Source: Actinomycetota bacterium (GTDB lineage: Bacteria; Actinomycetota; Humimicrobiia; Humimicrobiales; Humimicrobiaceae). From it: DNA of 7,470 bases. Below are positions 1 through 6,830 of this stretch, in pieces (position 1 is the first letter of the stretch; each line of letters opens with the position of its first letter). The notes below the pieces were generated by a model. The model saw nothing but the letters and a program-made list of their open reading frames with translations, had not been told where the DNA came from and did no database searches. The stretch covers positions 1-7,470 of the forward strand of contig JAMCQQ010000072.1 in the NCBI GenBank assembly GCA_023379515.1. Direction: 5' to 3'. The position numbers and the translations under genes are program-made.

Positions 1-329
1 TCAGATAAGTTGTAAGCTGTTCTTTCAATAGTAACATTTGGATGCAATTTATTATAATTACTGTTGATTTCATTAAGTGCATTATCATATGCTGCGGTAC
101 CTGCCTGCCAGTCCCAAACAACTATTTTTATAGGTGAAGATGGCTCGCCAACTTCACTGGTTTTAGTTTCAGCTGCAGTTGTCTCTGAAGCTGCTGTCGT
201 TGCGGCTGCGGTTGTTTCGACAGCAGCAGTTTCTGTAACAGTGGTTCCGCCGGTTTTGCAACCTACTCCAACCCCCACCATGGAAACTGAAAAAATCGCA
301 ATTAATAAAAATACCCAAAATTTTTTCAT
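1..329 (-). CDS. Sugar ABC transporter substrate-binding lipoprotein, N-terminal part (runs off left edge)
   Basis: Only the first 109 residues are in the window. Residues 1-23 form a lipoprotein signal peptide: KK at 2-3, a hydrophobic core, then G-V-G-C with Cys24 as the lipid-attachment residue. The -3 residue is Gly rather than the usual Leu, but the site still fits the broad lipobox pattern. Residues 29-60 are a low-complexity Ala/Thr/Glu linker. The mature fold starts near residue 67 with IKIVVWDWQAG and continues with a helix and 'LHPNVTIE', the usual opening of family 1 extracellular solute-binding proteins, which capture sugars for ABC importers. The ATG follows AAAGGAAA (GG at 337-338) with 7 nt spacing, and an in-frame TAA upstream rules out an extension. 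It lies 280 nt downstream of the last URO-D gene and has its own promoter (488-515). Permease genes would be expected further left. The substrate is inferred from the neighbours only. Confidence 0.85.
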   Translation of the reverse strand, partial: MKKFWVFLLIAIFSVSMVGVGVGCKTGGTTVTETAAVETTAAATTAASETTAAETKTSEVGEPSSPIKIVVWDWQAGTAAYDNALNEINSNYNKLHPNVTIERTAYNLS

Positions 330-397
330 TGCTTTTCCTTTCGATTTATAAATTTAAAAAACATAAGGATAAACTTAATCTTTATAAATCACCTCCT
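326..397 (-). promoter_or_regulatory. Orphan strong Shine-Dalgarno in the binding-protein leader
   Basis: On the minus strand AGGAGGTGA (389-397) is a near-perfect anti-16S match, yet no ATG, GTG or TTG lies at working distance; the annotated start is about 60 nt further on and has its own weaker site. Six nt after AGGAGG an ATA codon (383-385) opens a 19-codon frame whose TGA (326-328) overlaps the binding-protein ATG as ATGA. Either a rare-start leader peptide is translated and coupled, or the site binds 30S subunits and protects the mRNA 5' part, as the STAB-SD of Bacillus thuringiensis cry3A does. The sequence is seen; the role is inference. Confidence 0.4.
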
Positions 398-487
398 GTC
401 TTATTTAAATTAAAAATTATTGGTTTGGTTTTAGGTTAATGGATTATTATTATGTATTATAATGATTCTTTTTGATAATTTATAATA

Positions 488-515
488 ATTTTACTCTTAT
501 CATGTAAATTGTCAA
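488..515 (-). promoter_or_regulatory. Sigma70-type promoter of the binding-protein gene
   Basis: The minus strand has a perfect -35 TTGACA (510-515), a 16-bp spacer and -10 TAAAAT (488-493, five of six). Transcription would start near 481, giving a leader of about 150 nt before the binding-protein ATG at 329. This is the best promoter match in the window. It shows no AAACGTTT operator, unlike the two promoters further upstream. Confidence 0.65.
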
Positions 516-594
516 TATAACTTTCGGATAACTTTCGGATACTTTTTAGATGTGGTGACAGATATTGATTTTTGCGATAACTCCTGGATAAACT
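515..594 (-). repeat. Helically phased direct repeats (AGTTATCC-like) upstream of the transporter promoter
   Basis: Two perfect tandem copies of ATAACTTTCGG (plus strand, 517-527 and 528-538) run into a degenerate third. On the minus strand the unit is AGTTATCC: at 526-533 exact, at 515-522 as AGTTATAT, at 537-543 as AGTATCC, at 575-582 as AGTTATCG and at 586-594 as AGTTTATCC. Successive units are offset by about 11, 10, 39 and 12 bp, so most sit one helical turn apart. The array abuts the -35 box, where an activator or response regulator would bind. The binding protein is unknown. Confidence 0.5.
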
Positions 595-618
595 TATGCA
601 AAAGAACAATTATCCAAG
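583..618 (-). other. Inverted repeat over the stop codon of the last URO-D gene
   Basis: Arms 610-618 and 583-591 can form a 9-bp stem (one G-T wobble) with an 18-nt loop; the TAA stop codon lies in the 5' arm. No T-tract follows on either strand, so it is not a standard intrinsic terminator. It may cap the mRNA 3' end or slow exonucleases. No better terminator was seen between this gene and the next promoter. Confidence 0.3.
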
Positions 619-1794
619 ATTAAGCGATAATGCATATTCTTTACTTATTTTTAAAAATTCTTTGTAAATATCTCTTATATCGTCATCGCTATGTGAAGAA
701 GCATCAAGAGGATAAGAAGGTACGCAGACGACATTGTATTTTATCCCTTTATCTGTAAGCTCCCTGTATAATTCAATTGCCTTCTTTGGATCATAAAACT
801 CCTCCTCGAATAAAAAATATAATATAGTTTCACTTCCGCTGAAAGTCGAAATGTATTTATCCAATTCCTTATAAGTAAACTGCAATGAGCAGTTTACAGC
901 TTTTACTTTTTTGCCGGCATCTTTTTCATCATATTGAATATAGGCAGATGCGCAGGGATGAGGACCGCAATTATGAAACCCGCCATAACCAAATCTGTCA
1001 TATATTTTTTTATTAAAAGGTTTGCTGAATGTTTCAAAAGTGCTTATTCCGAAATTAGCGCAGGGATCATCACTTAAATAACCTTTATGACCTTCAGGAT
1101 ACCAGGATACATCCCAATCGATGTTCGTCATTTTATTTAAATCACCAATTTCACCGGTTAGAATCTCCTGGACTTTCACATATAAATTTGATAATTTTTC
1201 TAGATAATTCAGCAAACCTTTTAATAAAAAAATAAGTGACATATAAAACAGATTTGAATCCATCAAATCCACGGAACCACACAGCACTCCTCCGATGTCA
1301 ATACCTGTCATATCGATTGAGCCTTTTGTCACAGCCTTATAATAATCAATTTTTTCAAGATTTCCCGGCATAAGACCTTTTTTTATTATTTCATTTTCAT
1401 CTCGTGGTATATCCAGCCTTTCAAGATCTTCTATGCTATGAATAATTGGTTCTTTTACAGTAGAGTAGTTTTCAAATTGTTCAGTATAGCTTACTTTGCA
1501 TCCTAAGATTGTTGGAACTGTGGTGCACCCGACTTCAGGTTTTAAAAAAGGTATATAATCATCAGACAGCAGAGACAGTGATTTTTTAATTGAATTAAGG
1601 TCAAACCGTAAGTTTTTTTTCTTTTCTGTTTCTCTTTCTTTTCTGGTAAATCTCTCTTTATTATCTATTATATAAATACCAATAGGTATATGGTCAACCT
1701 GTTTGTATTGCCATATTTTCCTTATCCGCTCTTTTCTTTTTTCAATCTCTATATAATTTATTTCAAAGTCTATTTTATTATTAACTTCAATCAT
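610..1794 (-). CDS. URO-D-superfamily protein with H-x-C zinc-type motif (methyltransferase-like)
   Basis: This 394-residue protein belongs to the uroporphyrinogen decarboxylase superfamily, which holds HemE and the zinc-dependent MtaA/CmuA-type methylcobamide methyltransferases. Features are a charged N-terminal region (1-75), a 'GIDIGGVLCG' segment (164-173), the 'SDDPCANFG' strand (241-249) followed by the helix 'FSKPFNKKIYDRFG' typical of the methyltransferase branch, and 'GFHNCGPHPC' (272-281). His274 and Cys276 match the H-x-C zinc ligands of MtaA, and Cys357 (VVCVPS) lies at about the right distance for the third ligand; I compare with MtaA from memory. It is longer than the usual 340-350 residues. 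The ATG has AGGAGG (1805-1810) 10 nt upstream. It is the last gene of the lacI unit, 54 nt after lacI. HemE activity is unlikely given the context; the substrate is unknown. Confidence 0.75.
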   Translation of the reverse strand: MIEVNNKIDFEINYIEIEKRKERIRKIWQYKQVDHIPIGIYIIDNKERFTRKERETEKKKNLRFDLNSIKKSLSLLSDDYIPFLKPEVGCTTVPTILGCKVSYTEQFENYSTVKEPIIHSIEDLERLDIPRDENEIIKKGLMPGNLEKIDYYKAVTKGSIDMTGIDIGGVLCGSVDLMDSNLFYMSLIFLLKGLLNYLEKLSNLYVKVQEILTGEIGDLNKMTNIDWDVSWYPEGHKGYLSDDPCANFGISTFETFSKPFNKKIYDRFGYGGFHNCGPHPCASAYIQYDEKDAGKKVKAVNCSLQFTYKELDKYISTFSGSETILYFLFEEEFYDPKKAIELYRELTDKGIKYNVVCVPSYPLDASSHSDDDIRDIYKEFLKISKEYALSLNLG

Positions 1795-1848
1795 AAATTA
1801 TTTTCCTCCTTTTTATAAAAGGCTGCACTTATTAAAAACTTGCTTTTA

Positions 1849-2892
1849 TTATTCAGCTTTCTTTTTTTTATTTGGTTTACAAGTCGATTCCCCTATTAAT
1901 AATTCAGCTTTAAGTTCAATATTTCCCGTATTTTTACCATCAATTAAATCCAGCAATAACTCCATGGCCTTAAATCCCATTTCATATCTTGGCTGCACTA
2001 TGGTGGTAATGCTGGGAATTAAATATTTTGACATATCCAGGCCATCAAAACCTACAATAGACATACCATCAGGGACGCTTATGCTCTCATCGCTCAACGC
2101 TTTCATGACGGCGAGCGCAGCTTCATCAGAAGTTATAAATAATGCCGTACAGGATTTTATTTTTTCCAAATTTTTTTTTGTAAAATCATAATATGCAGAA
2201 TATCTCTCCCCCCTGAATATTTCATCGATAAAAACAATAGATTCATCCAAGGTTAATCCATTATCAGAAAGTGCCTCTTTATAACCCTTAAACCTGTATA
2301 TCAGATTACCCATATCCAGAGGTTTAAAGACAAAACCGATCTTTTTGTGCCCCAGATTTATCAGGTATTCTATGGCTTTCTTCGATATTTCCCTGTTTTT
2401 TATAGTTATGCAGGATGTTAAAGAATCATTAACAATCTTTTCTATGGTAACAAAGGGAACCTTTTGCTCCATGATTTTTACCAGGTTCTGCTTATCCAGG
2501 ATTGCCGATGAAATGATGACACCGTCAATTCTGTTTGACAGTATTGTGTTAATATTTCTTTTTTCCTGTTCCATGTTGTAATTTGAACTGAAATTAGCCA
2601 CCGAATAACCTGCTTTATTTGCCGCATCCTGTACTCCTGAAAAAACTTCGGAATAGAAATCTGAAATCCATGGTTCCAGAAATGCTATATTAAAAGTTTT
2701 TTGTGTCTTTAAACCTCTTGCAATCACATCAGGATGGTAATCCATTTCCCTTATTGCTTTCTGTATCTTTTCAAAGGTTTTGGCGCTATAAAATAATCCT
2801 TTTTTATTAAGAACTCTTGATACCGTAGCTATTGAAAAACCTGTATGCTGTGCAATATCTTTAATTGTTGATCTTTTTTTTATTTCATCCAT
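1849..2892 (-). CDS. LacI-family transcriptional repressor
   Basis: A 347-residue LacI/GalR repressor, the usual family length. The N-terminal helix-turn-helix covers residues 8-30, with recognition helix IATVSRVLN (21-29), and the hinge helix follows at 'VIARGLKTQ' (56-64). The periplasmic-binding-protein-like effector domain runs from about 66 to 335, with landmarks 'RIDGVIISS' (121-129), 'GHKKIGF' (181-187), 'TSDEAALAV' (254-262) and the C-terminal signature 'VPDGMSIVGFDG' (273-284) ending 'SITTIVQP' (294-301). The tail is Lys-rich. Ile21-Ala22 in the recognition helix resemble the Met-Ala/Ile-Ala of CcpA- and RbsR-like members, which bind AAACG-core palindromes; two such sites lie at 4160 and 6841. 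It sits 33 nt after a URO-D gene, so it is probably co-transcribed and autoregulated. No Shine-Dalgarno precedes the ATG. The effector is probably a sugar or sugar phosphate of this pathway, by inference. Confidence 0.93.
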   Translation of the reverse strand: MDEIKKRSTIKDIAQHTGFSIATVSRVLNKKGLFYSAKTFEKIQKAIREMDYHPDVIARGLKTQKTFNIAFLEPWISDFYSEVFSGVQDAANKAGYSVANFSSNYNMEQEKRNINTILSNRIDGVIISSAILDKQNLVKIMEQKVPFVTIEKIVNDSLTSCITIKNREISKKAIEYLINLGHKKIGFVFKPLDMGNLIYRFKGYKEALSDNGLTLDESIVFIDEIFRGERYSAYYDFTKKNLEKIKSCTALFITSDEAALAVMKALSDESISVPDGMSIVGFDGLDMSKYLIPSITTIVQPRYEMGFKAMELLLDLIDGKNTGNIELKAELLIGESTCKPNKKKKAE

Positions 2893-2925
2893 AAAAAAAC
2901 AGTTATTTTTTTGATAAATAAATAT

Positions 2926-4038
2926 TTAAAGTGAATAATTTCTGGCAGTTTCATACATCATCAAAGCATTTTCAATCTTTATTTCCGGATGAATTTCAGA
3001 GGTAGAACCAATAAGAGTCCTTGCACCACCGGAATCTTCTATTGCTTTCAACGTAGTTTCTTTAATCTGCCGGGGATTCCCAAATGCAAGCAAATCCTGG
3101 CAATCGATCATTGAACCGCAAACAGTGTCAGGATAAAGCTGCCTGAACTTCTTTATGCCCATTGTCGCCAGGGGTTCAAACGGATTTATTGAATCGGCTC
3201 CCATTTTTATAATATCCTGGCAAATTTCCCATTTGTTGCCATCACTGTGATAGATAACGTAATATCCGTATTTTTTCCATCTGTCTATACATTTCTTTAT
3301 TCTTGGATAAACATTTTCTTTTATAAAAGACAGGGGCCATAAAAGTCCTGTATTAAAAGCTACAGCTTCAGAAACCATAGCAACTTTTGAAAGCTTTGCA
3401 GGACCAAAACAGTCTATCTTAAAAAGCTCATGATCAACAAGTGCATCATAATATTGATTAAAAACATCAGGATAATCATAATATACATATATGAGCCATT
3501 GGAAACCAAACCTGTGAGTAGCAGTATAAAGACCGGGAACTGTCTCAGGCGCAATCATCATTGTGTCGCCTAATTTCCCGGCGACTCTTTCAAAAGCAAT
3601 ATTTAACTCTTCTGGATCCCTAAAATATTCACCAAAAAGGTTGACCTGTTCCAGCGCCTGAAAACAGAATTTTTTTAAGTCAATGGCTTTATATATTCTA
3701 TCAATATCCTTTAGCATAATTTCTTTTGCCTGCCGGAGAGTTTTTATGGGAATATAGGTTATTTGTTTTGTCCACCACTCTTCTCTGTATTTAAACCCGT
3801 CCTCATCTTCTGTTTCAATCTTGCCCAGGAAATCAGGAACCCTGAAATGTCTTACAAGGTCAAGAGTATTGCGTACAGCTTTGCATGTTATATCTTCAGC
3901 ATTTTGAGCAGTTAATTTTTCTCCACTGACATACTCTATAAAATCTATATTATGGATTATGTCAAATATCGGAAGCCTGTCGAGTTCTTTACCTTCAAAT
4001 GTGTTTATGACTCTTTCAGTTGAACTTAGTTGCACCAT
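2926..4038 (-). CDS. URO-D-superfamily protein, H-S-D-G-N variant lacking the zinc-ligand Cys
   Basis: A 370-residue protein of the uroporphyrinogen decarboxylase superfamily. It opens with 'STERVINTFEGKELDRLPI' (6-24), the usual N-terminal helix and 'D-R-x-P' turn, which carries the substrate-carboxylate Arg in true HemE. Later come 'YHSDGNKW' (263-270), 'INPFEP' (284-289), 'CGSMID' (307-312) and 'IGSTSEIHPEI' (343-353), matching the last barrel strands. In zinc-dependent methyltransferase members the third strand reads H-x-C-G; here Cys is replaced by Asp266, so a canonical zinc thiol-activating site is unlikely. This H-S-D-G form is, to my knowledge, common in uncharacterised members. AGGAG (4044-4048) lies 5 nt before the ATG. 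It is the first gene of the unit driven by the promoter at 4135-4163, followed by lacI and a second, very divergent URO-D gene. Its function is unknown, but control by the sugar repressor points to the same pathway. Confidence 0.78.
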   Translation of the reverse strand: MVQLSSTERVINTFEGKELDRLPIFDIIHNIDFIEYVSGEKLTAQNAEDITCKAVRNTLDLVRHFRVPDFLGKIETEDEDGFKYREEWWTKQITYIPIKTLRQAKEIMLKDIDRIYKAIDLKKFCFQALEQVNLFGEYFRDPEELNIAFERVAGKLGDTMMIAPETVPGLYTATHRFGFQWLIYVYYDYPDVFNQYYDALVDHELFKIDCFGPAKLSKVAMVSEAVAFNTGLLWPLSFIKENVYPRIKKCIDRWKKYGYYVIYHSDGNKWEICQDIIKMGADSINPFEPLATMGIKKFRQLYPDTVCGSMIDCQDLLAFGNPRQIKETTLKAIEDSGGARTLIGSTSEIHPEIKIENALMMYETARNYSL

Positions 4039-4134
4039 CTCTGCTCCTGGATTAATTGGCTTATTTTTGATATAAAATTTTTTTCTTGATCATTTTTAGA
4101 ATATTTATTCAAAGTATTTGATTAATTTTAAATA

Positions 4135-4163
4135 ATTTTATAAAATTTTTGCGAATAAGTAAA
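4135..4163 (-). promoter_or_regulatory. Promoter of the URO-D/lacI unit
   Basis: Minus strand: -35 TTTACT (4158-4163), 17-bp spacer, -10 TAAAAT (4135-4140, five of six). The start point would be near 4128, with a 5' leader of about 90 nt. The -35 hexamer shares bases with the LacI-type operator at 4160-4169, so bound repressor would block polymerase. Confidence 0.5.
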
Positions 4164-4169
4164 CGTTTA
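4160..4169. promoter_or_regulatory. LacI-family operator 1
   Basis: TAAACGTTTA is a perfect 10-bp palindrome with a central CpG, typical of LacI/GalR family operators (compare the PurR and CcpA cores). It overlaps the -35 box of the URO-D/lacI promoter. A very similar site, sharing AGTAAACGTTT and then TAAT after one extra T, lies at the kinase promoter. The repressor encoded two genes downstream is the obvious ligand; a CcpA-type global regulator is the alternative. Confidence 0.65.
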
Positions 4170-4177
4170 ATAAAAAG

Positions 4178-4190
4178 ATTCGTTTAAAAA
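4178..4190. promoter_or_regulatory. Possible auxiliary half-operator
   Basis: GATTCGTTTAAAA repeats the CGTTTAA half of operator 1, with its CpG 17 bp away from that of operator 1. The left half is degenerate. It may be a weak accessory site or chance in AT-rich DNA. Confidence 0.2.
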
Positions 4191-4232
4191 CCGGCTCAAA
4201 AAATGATTTGATTATTAGCCCACGACCTTTGA

Positions 4233-5234
4233 CTATTTTTCTATCTTCCCGAATAAAAGTTCTCTTATCATCAGCATATTATCAACATAGTTATGGTTCT
4301 TTAAATTGCCGTCAATTTCATTTTCATGCTCCAGAAGGATGTTTGCCATTGCTTCGAAGTCTTTGACAAATTTAACGGCAAGCTTGAGCATTTTGCCCCT
4401 GTCATTTCTTGGGGTTACTGTATCAATATTGAGCCAGCCTTTAAAATCAGCTTTACCAAGCTGGTAAAACATCTCAAGGGTGTCCCAAAAATTAATCGAA
4501 CCGAATAAAAGATCGGGATCAGCATCTCTGTAATTATCATTTAAGTGTACCTGATAAAGTTTGCCGTATTTATTGTAAAGTGCAAGAGATTCAGCAGGCC
4601 TTTCTTGTGCAAATAGCGCATGCCCTAAATCAAGTGCGCATCCCACATTATCAACATCTAGGCACTTTATAAAAAACATGAGCTTGCCGCAGTCTTCGAT
4701 ATACTCTTTTGCTCTTGGATCTTTTTGTTTAGGTTCGATAGCAATCTTTATTTTGGGATTATAAGACGCTATTTCATTGACTGATTCAATCATATAATCC
4801 CAGGCTTTTGAATAATCAGCCTGAAATACATAATCAAATCCGTCATGGGCGGGCCACAGCGAAAGGCTATAAGCATCAAGTTCTATGGCAAGATCAATAT
4901 TATGTTTGGTCATCTTAATTGCTTCTTTCCTTATTTTCAAGTCAGGGGATGAAATTGACCCATATCTGAATTTAGGATCGGACCATAAATCGGGACCTAT
5001 ATCGGATACCCTCAGTCCATAATCAGAAAGAATCTTTTTTAGTTTGCCAGGATTTTCTATATAAGGATGCCCCGGATACCATACCGCCAGACCTTCAAGT
5101 CCTTCTATTCCTGACATTATTTTAAGCATCTCTTCAAAATTAAAAGCCGGATCATATCCATTCGGAACATATCTTTCAGAAAAGGAACCAAAACATCCAT
5201 AATGACAGTTGATATTTAGCTTCAATTTTTTCAT
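4233..5234 (-). CDS. Two-metal sugar isomerase, xylose/L-rhamnose-isomerase-like TIM barrel
   Basis: A 333-residue protein of the xylose-isomerase-like TIM-barrel family, predicted to interconvert an aldose and a ketose in the cytoplasm. The metal-site residues are readable: Glu167 and Lys169 in 'IEPKQ', Asp202 and His205 in 'LDLGH', His230 in 'QVHLND', Asp237-x-Asp239, and Asp271 in 'NIDT'. This E-x-K, D-x-x-H, H, D-x-D, D set and its spacing match Pseudomonas stutzeri L-rhamnose isomerase as I remember it (Glu219, Lys221, Asp254, His257, His281, Asp289, Asp291, Asp327). Single-metal epimerases lack the second site. 'WPAHDGFDY' (127-135) is another isomerase-like strand. The protein is shorter than the roughly 380-430 residues usual for RhaI. 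AGAAAGG (5241-5247) lies 6 nt before the ATG. It follows the rhamnulokinase-type gene by 47 nt, probably in one operon, which makes L-rhamnose or a related 6-deoxy sugar the leading substrate. Confidence 0.75.
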   Translation of the reverse strand: MKKLKLNINCHYGCFGSFSERYVPNGYDPAFNFEEMLKIMSGIEGLEGLAVWYPGHPYIENPGKLKKILSDYGLRVSDIGPDLWSDPKFRYGSISSPDLKIRKEAIKMTKHNIDLAIELDAYSLSLWPAHDGFDYVFQADYSKAWDYMIESVNEIASYNPKIKIAIEPKQKDPRAKEYIEDCGKLMFFIKCLDVDNVGCALDLGHALFAQERPAESLALYNKYGKLYQVHLNDNYRDADPDLLFGSINFWDTLEMFYQLGKADFKGWLNIDTVTPRNDRGKMLKLAVKFVKDFEAMANILLEHENEIDGNLKNHNYVDNMLMIRELLFGKIEK

Positions 5235-5281
5235 TTCAAACCTTTCTATATAAGGATAATTAAATTTCCTGCAGTAAAAAT

Positions 5282-6784
5282 TTATTTTATATTAAAAATA
5301 TTTAAATATTCTTTATATTTGTTTTCCCATAAATCACGATCAGAAGGCTCATATATTATCAATTTGTTTGAATTAAATAACAACAGTCTTCCTTCTTCTA
5401 TACTTTTAATTTCATTGTCAGCCATAAGCTGCATCAATAAATTACCGGCAGAAGATGCTTCGATGGGTCCAGCGGCAATTGTAACTCTGAGGGCGTTTGA
5501 CAGCCATTGACAGAAAAGCCTGTTATTTGTTCCCCCACCGGTCAGGTGGAGTTTGTTTATTTTTCTGCCGCAATATCTAACAAGTAATTCATAATAATGC
5601 TTGATAGACATTATTAAACTTTCATAAATACATCTTGAAATCTCACCAACAGACTGAGGAACAGGAATCTTGTTTTGTGAACAATAGTTTCTTATCAGTT
5701 GAGGCATATCGTCATGATTTTGCAGAAAAACCGGGTCCTCCGTATTAATGAATGCCAAAAAGGGTTGTGCCATCCTAAATGACTCATCGATTTCTTTCCA
5801 TGAAATTTTATCGCCATTTAATCTTTGCCATTTGTCAACACATTGCTGTATAATCCAGAATCCGGTTAAGTTTCTTGCAAAAAAATTCTTTCTTAAAACT
5901 CCACCTTCGTTTGTGAACATATGCTTTAATGCATCAAAATTTATAATTGGATAATCGGTTTCTATTCCAAGGACCAGCCACGTTCCCGTCGAAAGAAAAG
6001 CCAGCGTCGTCTCTTTAGAATCCAGAGGAATACCGGCTATTGCCGAAGCTGTATCATGGCCCACTGCGGCTGCAACCGGAAAAGGTTTTATGCCCATTTC
6101 ATTGCAAAGACCTAGTGAAACATTTCCTATTTTTACTCCAGAGTCAATAATATCGGAAAGAATACTTTTTGAAAAACCGGAATTTTCAATTATCTTATCC
6201 TCCCAGACTTTTGTCCTGCAATTTACCATTAGAGTGCTGCATGCCATTGAATATTCGGTGGCGAAATTTCCGGTCAGAAAATAATTAAGAAGATCAGACA
6301 GCATAAGGAATTTGTATGTATTTTCAAGTTCATAGCTTTTTTCGCTGACAAGCTTTTCGAGATAGAATGCAGGTGCAACCGGCATGGTAAAATATCCTGT
6401 AAGCTCATAAAATTCTTCTTGTGTCATTGTTTTTAAAAGATTCTCAGGGGCTCTGCTTGATTTATCGGGATCCCTGTAAGTTAAAGGATTAGAAATAAGC
6501 TTCCCTGATTTATCAATAAGGCCAAAATCCAATCCCCATGTATCGACAGCAACAGACCTGATGTTGTCGAATTTATTAAAAGCTGCTGAAATGCCTTTTT
6601 TCAATTCACTGAAAAGTCTTAATATATCCCAGTAATATCTGCCGCTAAGCAGCACCTGGCTGTTTTCAAATCTGTGCAGTATTTCAATTTCAAATTTATT
6701 TCCATAGTAAGTTCCAACACTGATACGTCCATTGCTTGCACCAAAATCAGCTATGATATATTTTTTGCCCTTCTTGCTTTCCAT
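5282..6784 (-). CDS. rhaB: Rhamnulokinase-type FGGY sugar kinase
   Basis: A 500-residue FGGY-family kinase, best matched to rhamnulokinase (about 480-490 residues), which phosphorylates L-rhamnulose at C1 with ATP. Numbered from the upstream ATG at 6832, the N-terminal phosphate loop is 'ADFGASNGR' (28-36), 'DTWGLDFG' (97-104) is the sugar-site strand, the catalytic-base motif is 'GHDTASA' (258-264, Asp260), 'STGTW' (281-285) is a phosphate-binding turn, 'NLTGFWIIQQC' (321-331) and 'PVPQSVGEI' (390-398) are rhamnulokinase hallmarks, and 'LTGGGTNNRL' (430-439) with 'AGPIEASSAGN' (454-464) form the adenosine site. I chose the ATG at 6784, which leaves only seven residues before the conserved YIIADFG strand. 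The 6832 ATG adds 16 residues and overlaps a predicted -10 box. Neither start has a Shine-Dalgarno. It is first in its unit, ahead of the isomerase. Fuculose or another ketose remains possible. Confidence 0.88.
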   Translation of the reverse strand: MESKKGKKYIIADFGASNGRISVGTYYGNKFEIEILHRFENSQVLLSGRYYWDILRLFSELKKGISAAFNKFDNIRSVAVDTWGLDFGLIDKSGKLISNPLTYRDPDKSSRAPENLLKTMTQEEFYELTGYFTMPVAPAFYLEKLVSEKSYELENTYKFLMLSDLLNYFLTGNFATEYSMACSTLMVNCRTKVWEDKIIENSGFSKSILSDIIDSGVKIGNVSLGLCNEMGIKPFPVAAAVGHDTASAIAGIPLDSKETTLAFLSTGTWLVLGIETDYPIINFDALKHMFTNEGGVLRKNFFARNLTGFWIIQQCVDKWQRLNGDKISWKEIDESFRMAQPFLAFINTEDPVFLQNHDDMPQLIRNYCSQNKIPVPQSVGEISRCIYESLIMSIKHYYELLVRYCGRKINKLHLTGGGTNNRLFCQWLSNALRVTIAAGPIEASSAGNLLMQLMADNEIKSIEEGRLLLFNSNKLIIYEPSDRDLWENKYKEYLNIFNIK

Positions 6785-6830
6785 ATAAATATTATTATTA
6801 ATTTTTATTAAAAAGTCTAATATACAATTC

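Noticed and set aside
64..351. Plus-strand open frame of 95 codons
   Set aside because: It lies opposite the signal peptide and Ala/Thr linker of the binding-protein gene. Its Ala/Val-rich product is the antisense image of that low-complexity linker, and the minus-strand frame has a lipobox and family motifs.
515..594. TTATCC-containing repeats as DnaA boxes and a replication origin
   Set aside because: The units read TTATCCGAA, TTATCGCAA and TTATCCAGG rather than TTATNCACA, and no dnaA, dnaN or parAB-type genes are nearby. The link to the -35 box suits a regulator better.
1964..2581. Two plus-strand open frames inside lacI
   Set aside because: Both are shadows of the LacI gene, whose helix-turn-helix and effector-domain motifs are continuous on the minus strand.
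610..4038. Either URO-D gene as hemE of heme synthesis
   Set aside because: No other heme genes are nearby, the two proteins are very different from each other, the active-site motifs match non-HemE branches, and they share an operon and operator with a sugar repressor.
4170..4235. Intrinsic terminator after the isomerase gene
   Set aside because: Only short stems (4-5 bp) with large loops can be drawn, and none is followed by a proper T-tract on the minus strand. Read-through into the URO-D unit remains possible.
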